NCBI GenBank assembly: GCA_023247345.1
Contig: JAHFGR010000040.1
Span: forward strand, 1 to 9,163
Direction: 5' to 3'
Length of the DNA stretch: 9,163 nt
From: Microcaldota archaeon
Lineage (GTDB): Archaea; Micrarchaeota; Micrarchaeia; Anstonellales; Bilamarchaeaceae
Program-made: the position numbers and the translations under genes
The notes under the pieces: generated by a model
The model's database searches: none
What the model saw: only the letters and a program-made list of their open reading frames with translations
Told to the model about the DNA's origin: nothing
Part shown: piece by piece, positions 1 to 3,636 of the stretch
How positions within the stretch are numbered: the stretch's first letter is position 1
How the letters are laid out: each line of letters opens with the position of its first letter

Positions 1-55
1 GTAGTATGTCATTAACTTCTGAAACCGTTACCGCTTTTGAAGATTTTATATCCAC
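1..55 (-). CDS. rpoF: RNA polymerase subunit Rpo4/RpoF (Rpb4-like), N-terminal fragment
   Basis: Partial gene running off the left edge on the minus strand. The visible peptide contains KAVTVSEVNDIL, which resembles the N-terminal part of archaeal RNA polymerase subunit F, where a short 'xVTxxEVxxIL' segment precedes the HRDC-like domain. The known subunit forms the Rpo4/Rpo7 stalk of the polymerase. The gene lies directly downstream of L21e on the same strand, and rpl21e-rpoF is a widely conserved archaeal gene pair, which carries much of this call. A Shine-Dalgarno GGTGAT lies at 65-60. Two consecutive GTG codons follow (58 and 55). I chose 55 because its spacing (5 nt after GGTGA) matches the 4-6 nt seen at the other genes here, whereas 58 would be only 2 nt away. 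With only 18 codons visible, identity rests on context plus weak similarity. Confidence 0.6.
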   Translation of the reverse strand, partial: MDIKSSKAVTVSEVNDIL

Positions 56-74
56 CACAATCACCTTTGTATAA

Positions 75-353
75 TTAGGTAGTTAACTTTAGATGAACAG
101 GATGAGAAACAAGTCGTTTCTTTTTTCCACCATCTTGTATCTCGACAACGTAACTCTCCCCTCTTCTTTCTACAATAGTACCATATTTATTTGAATATCG
201 CAAGGAAGGCAGACCCATAGTGTATGCTTTTGGTGTAATTATGACCTTGGTACCGATGTCAAATGTTTTTACAAACTCTGAAACAGTGGCACGGGTCTTG
301 CCTGATAGGCGCCTTGTTCTTCGCGACAGCATTCCTCGTGAACGTTTGACCAT
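75..353 (-). CDS. rpl21e: 50S ribosomal protein L21e
   Basis: A 92-residue basic protein matching the archaeal/eukaryotic L21e family in full length. It has a basic N-terminus (MVKRSRGMLSRRTRR), then the SH3-like barrel with KVIITPKAYTMGLPSLRY around residues 37-53, a GTIVERRGESYVVEI segment around 58-72, and the family's DGGKKKRLV...HPVHLKL ending (74-90). L21e is a structural protein of the large ribosomal subunit. The start is well set by a Shine-Dalgarno GGTGAT at 364-359, followed by TTTAT and the ATG. It is the first gene of a minus-strand operon, with rpoF about 20 nt downstream. A TATA-like element at 397-388 would give a leader of roughly 15-17 nt that just includes the Shine-Dalgarno. 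No anomalies; identification is firm. Confidence 0.95.
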   Translation of the reverse strand: MVKRSRGMLSRRTRRLSGKTRATVSEFVKTFDIGTKVIITPKAYTMGLPSLRYSNKYGTIVERRGESYVVEIQDGGKKKRLVSHPVHLKLTT

Positions 354-387
354 ATAAAATCACCATAATTCGTAGAATTGTAATTTC

Positions 388-397
388 ATTTTTAAAC
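388..397 (-). promoter_or_regulatory. TATA-like promoter element for the L21e-rpoF operon
   Basis: On the minus strand this reads GTTTAAAAAT, about 35-44 bp before the L21e ATG. Transcription starting about 25 bp downstream would begin near 368-370, a short leader containing the GGTGAT ribosome-binding site. Assigned from sequence and spacing only. An alternative AT-rich element lies at 405-416. Confidence 0.5.
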
Positions 398-423
398 CTT
401 ACTGTTTTTAAATAATTGCTTTG

Positions 424-433
424 TTTATAAATA
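424..433 (+). promoter_or_regulatory. TATA box upstream of TBP
   Basis: TTTATAAATA is close to the archaeal TATA consensus. A start about 25 bp downstream would be near 454, giving a leader of about 70 nt before the proposed CTG start at 525. Another AT-rich stretch (405-416) and a weaker CTATATGT (459-466) are alternatives. Because the downstream gene encodes TBP itself, autoregulation is possible but not shown. Confidence 0.5.
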
Positions 434-515
434 GATAGCCATAGGCTAGAAGCTAAGACTATATGTTGGATTGAATTTCCTGCCTATTGCCTAACGCACT
501 GCCTAAAGCGCAAAT
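434..515 (+). other. Long TBP leader with short inverted and direct repeats
   Basis: This stretch lies between the TATA box and the Shine-Dalgarno of TBP and has no convincing gene. Just downstream of the TATA box is a 5-bp inverted repeat, TAGCC-ATA-GGCTA (436-448). Further on, TGCCTA occurs three times (481, 488, 500), and the last two belong to a 12-nt imperfect tandem repeat, TGCCTAACGCAC / TGCCTAAAGCGC (10 of 12 identical). Most leaders in this window are absent or very short, so the length stands out. It could be an operator or a structured leader; no known riboswitch was recognised. Confidence 0.35.
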
Positions 516-527
516 GGTGATAATCTG
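516..527 (+). promoter_or_regulatory. Shine-Dalgarno GGTGAT and CTG start codon of TBP
   Basis: GGTGAT (516-521) is followed by AAT and CTG (525). GGTGA-to-start spacing is 4 nt, within the 4-6 nt seen at L21e, S26e, DUF1805, the 6694 gene and gatE. No ATG, GTG or TTG exists in the TBP frame between the upstream stop (504-506) and the ATG at 558. The ATG at 558 has no ribosome-binding site of its own. A four-codon ORF starting at ATG 514 ends in a TGA (526-528) that overlaps the CTG. Confidence 0.6.
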
Positions 528-1088
528 ACAAAAAAACCTGAATTTGTAATAACCAATATGGTAGCATCAACTAGCTTAGGGCTAGAATTGGATTTGTTCT
601 CTCTCGCTCAGAAGCTAAGAGAGATTGAATATGAGCCTGAGCAGTTTCCTGGTGCTATACTGAAGTTCAAAGATCCTAAAGCGAGTTTGCTATTGTTTAA
701 GAATGGTAAAGTCGTATGCGTTGGATGCAAGAAACGCAATCAAATCGAGAAAACAATTGAAAAAACAATTAAACTGCTGACACCTTATGCAAAGCGAATT
801 ATCAAAAAGAAAAAACCAGTTATCGAGATAACGAATATCGTCGCAAGCGCTAGCTTGGATATGCAACTCGATCTTTATCGTATTGCTTACAAGCTTAAGG
901 ATGTTGAATATGAGCCTGAGCAGTTTCCTGGTGCTATACTGAAGTTCAAAGATCCTAAAGCGAGTTTGCTATTGTTTAAGAATGGAAAGGTTATATGCGC
1001 TGGCGCAAAGAACGAAAACGAAATAAGGATAGTTTTGGGTAAGGCGCAGAAACTGCTTAAGCCGTATGCTGAAAAAGCATATAAATAA
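525..1088 (+). CDS. tbp: TATA-box-binding protein (TBP)
   Basis: General transcription factor that binds and bends TATA-box DNA and recruits TFB and RNA polymerase. The protein is the usual saddle of two tandem repeats, about residues 3-90 and 96-183 counted from CTG 525, offset exactly 93 residues. Each repeat has ITNxVASxSL, EYEPEQFPG, a DPKASLLLF strand and NGKV. The DNA-kinking phenylalanine pairs are present (F41/F58 and F134/F151). The more usual 'IFSSGK' is replaced by LFKNGK. From the first ATG (558) the protein would be 176 aa and would lose KKPEFVITN, the counterpart of KKPVIEITN in repeat 2. I therefore start at CTG 525 (187 aa). There is no acidic C-terminal tail. The two repeats are unusually alike, with 82 nt of perfect identity. 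The family call is certain; the start is probable. Confidence 0.93.
   Translation: MTKKPEFVITNMVASTSLGLELDLFSLAQKLREIEYEPEQFPGAILKFKDPKASLLLFKNGKVVCVGCKKRNQIEKTIEKTIKLLTPYAKRIIKKKKPVIEITNIVASASLDMQLDLYRIAYKLKDVEYEPEQFPGAILKFKDPKASLLLFKNGKVICAGAKNENEIRIVLGKAQKLLKPYAEKAYK
625..706 (+). repeat. 82-nt perfect direct repeat inside TBP, copy 1
   Basis: Identical base for base to 904-985, offset 279 nt (93 codons, in frame). It encodes the stirrup EYEPEQFPG through the LLLFKNG strand of TBP repeat 1. Flanking sequence on both sides diverges immediately (position 624 A versus 903 G; 707 T versus 986 A). Confidence 0.97.
904..985 (+). repeat. 82-nt perfect direct repeat inside TBP, copy 2
   Basis: Second copy of the identical segment, at the equivalent place in TBP repeat 2. 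Third-position bases are identical throughout, so selection on protein alone does not explain it; gene conversion or segmental copying between the half-repeats does. Confidence 0.97.
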
Positions 1089-1100
1089 ATACTCATAATT

Positions 1101-1110
1101 AATAATATTT
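1101..1110 (+). promoter_or_regulatory. Possible TATA element for the Cys-rich protein gene
   Basis: AATAATATTT centred about 22-25 bp before ATG 1127, which would give a leaderless transcript. A second candidate, ATATAAATA (1078-1086), overlaps the end of TBP and would give a leader of about 20 nt. No Shine-Dalgarno is visible before 1127, which favours the leaderless option. Confidence 0.35.
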
Positions 1111-1126
1111 GCTGCATACTAATTTT

Positions 1127-1657
1127 ATGAACAGGGCGCTATTATTCGGAATCTTTCTTATTTTTATATTATTTAGCGGAGCGCTTGGGCTTAAAACAAT
1201 TGCAAATGATTGCTGGAACATTGATGCAAACTTCAATCCGGGAGAAAAAATGCTCTGTTACCACGAAGCGGCGATAACACAAGCAATTCTTTGCAATAAA
1301 AATGATGGCGCGTGCCAAAATGCAGCAGCTGACATATGCAAAAGAATTTTTACAGAGATAGCACAACCTAGCCCGAATAATATAAAAAATACGGGCGAAA
1401 TGCAGAGAAACTACTGCTTAACAGATGTTGCAAAATATACCAGAAACGATGCGATATGTAATGATATAAGTCAAGACAGCTCAGCAATGGATTTCCTGAA
1501 AGGGGCGGATACTTCAAAAGAGATATGCACAAGCGCTGTAACACGATTAAGACATGCTGATCCGGGCGATTATTTAAATAGACCAGATAACATTTGCTCT
1601 TTGGCTCTCATATTCCCGCCAATTTTATACCTAACCTTTTTATGTCGAAAGATATAA
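1127..1657 (+). CDS. Secreted or membrane-anchored Cys-rich protein, function unknown
   Basis: A 176-aa protein of unknown function. Residues 1-21 form a signal-peptide-like segment (MNRALLFGIFLIFILFSGAL). A C-terminal hydrophobic stretch (about 157-172) ends in CRKI, as expected for a membrane anchor with a short basic cytoplasmic tail. The middle carries eight cysteines (29, 44, 56, 63, 71, 97, 111, 134), with two more near the anchor (157, 173). Segments such as YCLTDVAKYTRNDAICNDI follow a C-x3-A-x5-D-x3-C-x2-I pattern that I associate with extracytoplasmic proteins of DPANN archaea. An even number of cysteines outside the cell suggests disulfides. ATG 1127 is preferred over the in-frame TTG at 1109, since it begins directly at the signal peptide. 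The gene could be its own transcription unit. No enzymatic motif is recognised. Confidence 0.7.
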   Translation: MNRALLFGIFLIFILFSGALGLKTIANDCWNIDANFNPGEKMLCYHEAAITQAILCNKNDGACQNAAADICKRIFTEIAQPSPNNIKNTGEMQRNYCLTDVAKYTRNDAICNDISQDSSAMDFLKGADTSKEICTSAVTRLRHADPGDYLNRPDNICSLALIFPPILYLTFLCRKI

Positions 1658-1665
1658 TTTTTAAA
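1658..1665 (+). promoter_or_regulatory. TATA-like element upstream of the beta-helix protein gene
   Basis: TTTTTAAA, with a predicted transcription start about 25 bp downstream near 1687. That falls almost exactly on ATG 1689, the start of an 18-codon ORF, and 45 nt before ATG 1732 of the long gene. Confidence 0.45.
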
Positions 1666-1688
1666 CACTTCTTTACTAATTTTATGAC

Positions 1689-1745
1689 ATGAGGACACTA
1701 GCAGTAGGCTGGAGGCATTGCGCACGGTCCAATGCTCAATGCTGA
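1689..1745 (+). CDS. Possible 18-codon leaderless upstream ORF
   Basis: ATG 1689 sits where a leaderless transcript from the TATA element at 1658-1665 should begin. It would encode MRTLAVGWRHCARSNAQC and stop at TGA 1743-1745, overlapping the start of the long gene (ATG 1732) in another frame. This overlap would suit termination-reinitiation coupling. No homology is recognised. It may equally be a chance ORF, or the true N-terminus of the next gene broken by an indel, although the peptide does not suggest a natural continuation. Confidence 0.25.
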   Translation: MRTLAVGWRHCARSNAQC

Positions 1746-2310
1746 TAACCCATTCAGAAGATATAAACTAGAACCTCAACAACAAGTCCGCAAACAACAA
1801 ATTGGAGAGAATCAAACAATTAAAACGATAAGGGGAGCTTGGAAACAGTGCGGAGTAGGCTCAAGAACTGGAGTAATACGTTTCTATCAGAAGGCATATC
1901 GACTTTTAAGAAAGATAGAGTACACGGCTAAAGACGTAGAACGATTTTCTATTGTACTCGCAGAATTGCAAGATGATAAGGAATTTGGTTTCAGGGCAGG
2001 TATTTTTCTAAGCGCACTTATAAACAATTGTAAAGAAGAAGAATTTGTTATTTTTACAAATCATTTATCTAAGATGGTTAATTATCTAGGTTTCTCAAAT
2101 AGAAAGAACATCACAGTTCAAGGTAATGTGGGCGGTTTATTGGGAAATGAAATGAGGACTGGAAAAATAACAGTTAATGGCAATGCTAGAATGTCTGTCG
2201 CCCCGTTTATGCGCGGTGGAGAAATTCATATTAATGGAGAGATAGATTCAGTGAGCGAATATATTGCAGATGGAATAATTTATCAAAACGGAAAAAGAAG
2301 GCCGGAATAA
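1732..2310 (+). CDS. Protein with helical N-terminal region and C-terminal GXGXG-like beta-helix
   Basis: A 192-aa protein. Residues 1-45 are polar and Gln/Lys-rich, about 46-120 look alpha-helical (FYQKAYRLLRKIEY; LALINN-like helices), and about 125-188 form a repetitive beta-helix. Its turns are NITVQGNVGGLLGNEM-RTG, KITVNGNARMSVAPFM-RGG and EIHINGEIDSVSEYIADG. This G-x-G...MxxGxIxVxG pattern is that of the GXGXG fold found in glutamate synthase and in subunit C of formylmethanofuran dehydrogenase; standalone proteins of this type of unknown role occur in archaea. No catalytic residues are recognised, so a scaffold or binding role is only inference. ATG 1732 has no good Shine-Dalgarno: GGAGG at 1711-1715 is 16 nt away. 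In-frame stops at 1699 and 1705 limit upstream extension. The gene converges on the DUF1805 gene with 3 bp between them. Confidence 0.65.
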   Translation: MLNADNPFRRYKLEPQQQVRKQQIGENQTIKTIRGAWKQCGVGSRTGVIRFYQKAYRLLRKIEYTAKDVERFSIVLAELQDDKEFGFRAGIFLSALINNCKEEEFVIFTNHLSKMVNYLGFSNRKNITVQGNVGGLLGNEMRTGKITVNGNARMSVAPFMRGGEIHINGEIDSVSEYIADGIIYQNGKRRPE

Positions 2311-2311
2311 A

Positions 2312-2323
2312 TTTTATTTTTTT
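2312..2323 (+). terminator. T-tract terminator after the beta-helix gene
   Basis: TTTTATTTTTTT directly after the stop codon (2308-2310) is a typical archaeal T-tract terminator, with no clear hairpin. It overlaps the last codons (Lys-Lys-stop) of the convergent DUF1805 gene, so the same bases would serve both purposes. Confidence 0.5.
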
Positions 2324-2610
2324 ATAGTAGAATCCATTATTTCCAATGCTTTTTTTACGCTCATGCCTTCGCGAATTCCCATGTCTTCTGCCCAAGTAGT
2401 AGTGGAACGGATTTTTGCTCTTAAAAAGTCGTCCATATTTTTAACGCCAGAAACGAATGCGGCAACATCGCCAACTTTCTCTGCAGTGTCCTTATCGATA
2501 TAACTGCAAGCAATATAACCGGCCTTTGCTTTTACAACAATCAATGGAAGATTACCAAGGTCTTGCCTATATGCGACATATTTTTTTCCATCGCATTGTA
2601 CCTCTTCCAT
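2314..2610 (-). CDS. DUF1805 (YunC-like) family protein
   Basis: A 98-aa protein matching the small DUF1805/YunC family over its length. The clearest segment is GNLPLIVVKAKAGYIACSYIDKDTAEKVGD (19-48), where families of this type have PLL-x-I-A-x-K-G-x-x-x-C-G/S-Y. A Gly-x-x-x-G-M-x-V-x-x-ALE segment (78-90) closes the domain. Its biochemical function is unknown as far as I know. The start is set by Shine-Dalgarno GAGGTG, which lies inside the last codons of S26e. The S26e stop and this start share one base (TAATG), so the two are very likely translationally coupled. It is the last gene of the phosphoesterase-S26e-DUF1805 operon. Confidence 0.8.
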   Translation of the reverse strand: MEEVQCDGKKYVAYRQDLGNLPLIVVKAKAGYIACSYIDKDTAEKVGDVAAFVSGVKNMDDFLRAKIRSTTTWAEDMGIREGMSVKKALEIMDSTIKK

Positions 2611-2852
2611 TAAAATACACCTCGTTTCATTTGCGCCAGCTTTTTCTTTTTTTCAAAAATCTTTCTATGCTTCGCGCAACTTATGCAGTAATAAACATCA
2701 ACATCAGTAAACAAGGTTATGTTATCATTAGTTCTTAAATCAGTAGAAAAAACGCTTCGCTTATTAAAATCAACAGCTTTATCGCGCGGCACAGTTCTTC
2801 CGCATGAGTCACAATTCTCTAGTCTTTCTCGTCCACGTCGTCTTTTTCCCAT
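2610..2852 (-). CDS. rps26e: 30S ribosomal protein S26e
   Basis: An 80-aa small-subunit ribosomal protein of the S26e family. It has the zinc-binding pairs C14-x2-C17 (CDSCGRTVPRDKAV) and C56-x2-C59 (YYCISCAKHRKI), both hallmarks of the family. The N-terminus MGKRRRGRER is the basic rRNA-contacting tail. In eukaryotes the protein sits at the mRNA exit channel near the platform; the archaeal protein is expected to be equivalent. The length is at the short end, without the extended eukaryotic C-terminus. The start is supported by Shine-Dalgarno AGGTGA with 6 nt to ATG. The gene lies 17 bp after the phosphoesterase and overlaps the DUF1805 start by one base. S26e is not present in every archaeal genome, so it has some lineage value. 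Confidence 0.93.
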   Translation of the reverse strand: MGKRRRGRERLENCDSCGRTVPRDKAVDFNKRSVFSTDLRTNDNITLFTDVDVYYCISCAKHRKIFEKKKKLAQMKRGVF

Positions 2853-2869
2853 AAATTTTCACCTAAAAT

Positions 2870-3595
2870 TTAGTCACCAAAATTTTCTTCAATATTTTTT
2901 AGTTTGCCAAGACACATTCCGTTTAATTGATACACTAATGCTTCGTTTAATTTAAATAGTTTATTGCTAAGAAGTGGCCCCATATGCTCCGTAGCGTTCA
3001 ATTTCATGCTTTTTCCAACCAAAGGATTAAACGCAGGTAAAAAAACCAATTGAATTTTTTCATTAAACTTATAAAATTTTTTTAGTTTCGATTTATTCGG
3101 TGGCAGCACAAACCATGCCGGTTCGGCATGAATTTTATTTAAGCGACCCTTAAATTCTACTTGGGGATGTTGATGCGCTGATATTAAATAATCTGCAAAA
3201 AATAGTTCTTCACCAGGCCATGCATTTCCATGCAACAGACCGAGTCCCTCGTAAACAAAACCCTCGCTTGGTTTGACATCATCGCAAATTTTTTCAATTC
3301 CACCATCATGATTGCCGCGAACAACAGTTACTGGTACGACGCTTTGGAGTTTTTTAAAAATGTTTTCAGTAATTTTATCTACTTGCGTTATGCCTTCCTT
3401 AACATCACCAAGCATAATCAGTTTTTTTGCTTTAGTTTTTTTTACAAGCGAGATTATTTTCGCTAGTATCTGTTCGCTCACACCTTCATAATGAATGCCC
3501 TTTTCCTTTAAACGGAATTCGATGCCAAAATGAGTGTCTCCTATTATGAGAGCATCCTTATGAAAGATCGCGGGCTCGCCAAAAATGAAACGCAT
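2870..3595 (-). CDS. SbcD-related archaeal metallophosphoesterase
   Basis: A 241-aa calcineurin-like phosphoesterase. The metal-binding motifs are in order: D20-x-H22 (IGDTHFG), G63-D64 (LGDVKEG), G94-N95-H96-D97 (RGNHDGG), H122 (LLHGN) and H141-x-H143 (SAHQHP). This layout, with the GDxKE variant and AHQHP, fits the archaeal 'SbcD-related phosphoesterase' family rather than Mre11, since there is no Mre11-like capping domain. The family probably hydrolyses a phosphodiester or phosphomonoester substrate with two metals; the substrate is not known to me. ATG 3595 lies 25 bp after a minus-strand TATA box (3624-3617), so the mRNA is likely leaderless. It leads an operon with S26e and DUF1805 and is divergent from the XPD-family helicase. 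Some archaeal homologues lie near helicase genes, so a nucleic-acid role is plausible but inferred. Confidence 0.85.
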   Translation of the reverse strand: MRFIFGEPAIFHKDALIIGDTHFGIEFRLKEKGIHYEGVSEQILAKIISLVKKTKAKKLIMLGDVKEGITQVDKITENIFKKLQSVVPVTVVRGNHDGGIEKICDDVKPSEGFVYEGLGLLHGNAWPGEELFFADYLISAHQHPQVEFKGRLNKIHAEPAWFVLPPNKSKLKKFYKFNEKIQLVFLPAFNPLVGKSMKLNATEHMGPLLSNKLFKLNEALVYQLNGMCLGKLKNIEENFGD

Positions 3596-3599
3596 GCTG

Positions 3600-3607
3600 T
3601 TATTTAA
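3600..3607 (+). promoter_or_regulatory. TATA-like element for the helicase-RFC operon
   Basis: TTATTTAA centred about 25 bp before TTG 3628 and 33 bp before ATG 3637. A transcript starting near 3629-3631 would have a leader of 0-8 nt. It lies between the phosphoesterase start and that gene's own TATA box, so the two divergent promoters interlock. Confidence 0.45.
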
Positions 3608-3616
3608 CCTTAATTC

Positions 3617-3624
3617 TATAAATA
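3617..3624 (-). promoter_or_regulatory. TATA box for the phosphoesterase-S26e-DUF1805 operon
   Basis: On the minus strand this reads TATTTATA. Its centre is 25-26 bp before the ATG at 3595, the standard TATA-to-start distance in archaea, which predicts a leaderless mRNA. The phosphoesterase has no Shine-Dalgarno, in agreement. On the plus strand the same bases (TATAAATA) are only 13 bp from the helicase ATG, too close to be its promoter. Confidence 0.6.
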
Positions 3625-3636
3625 GTTTTGGTAATT

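Noticed and set aside
434..524. A tRNA or known riboswitch in the TBP leader
   Set aside because: No cloverleaf, T-loop GTTC or B-box sequence is present, and the inverted repeat is only 5 bp. I could only support a leader with short repeats.
625..985. The 82-nt repeat pair as a mobile element, CRISPR repeat or assembly duplication
   Set aside because: Both copies are in frame at structurally equivalent positions of the TBP fold, the intervening sequence is normal TBP code, and there are only two copies with no spacer array or terminal repeats. An assembly artefact would be expected to duplicate the flanks too.
887..1117. Minus-strand ORF opposite TBP and similar long frames opposite the helicase (3829-4239, 3845-4081, 4527-4781, 5039-5331)
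   Set aside because: They are antisense to confidently identified genes, have no family resemblance or start signals, and are rich in Phe/Ser/Cys/Ile as expected from reading AT-rich coding strands backwards.
2457..2955. Plus-strand ORFs opposite DUF1805 and S26e
   Set aside because: They lie over two minus-strand genes with clear family motifs and have no promoter or ribosome-binding site.
3628..3636. TTG 3628 as the helicase start
   Set aside because: It adds only three residues before ATG 3637, and the family needs nothing N-terminal of FYFRHE. It cannot be excluded for a leaderless mRNA but is less likely.
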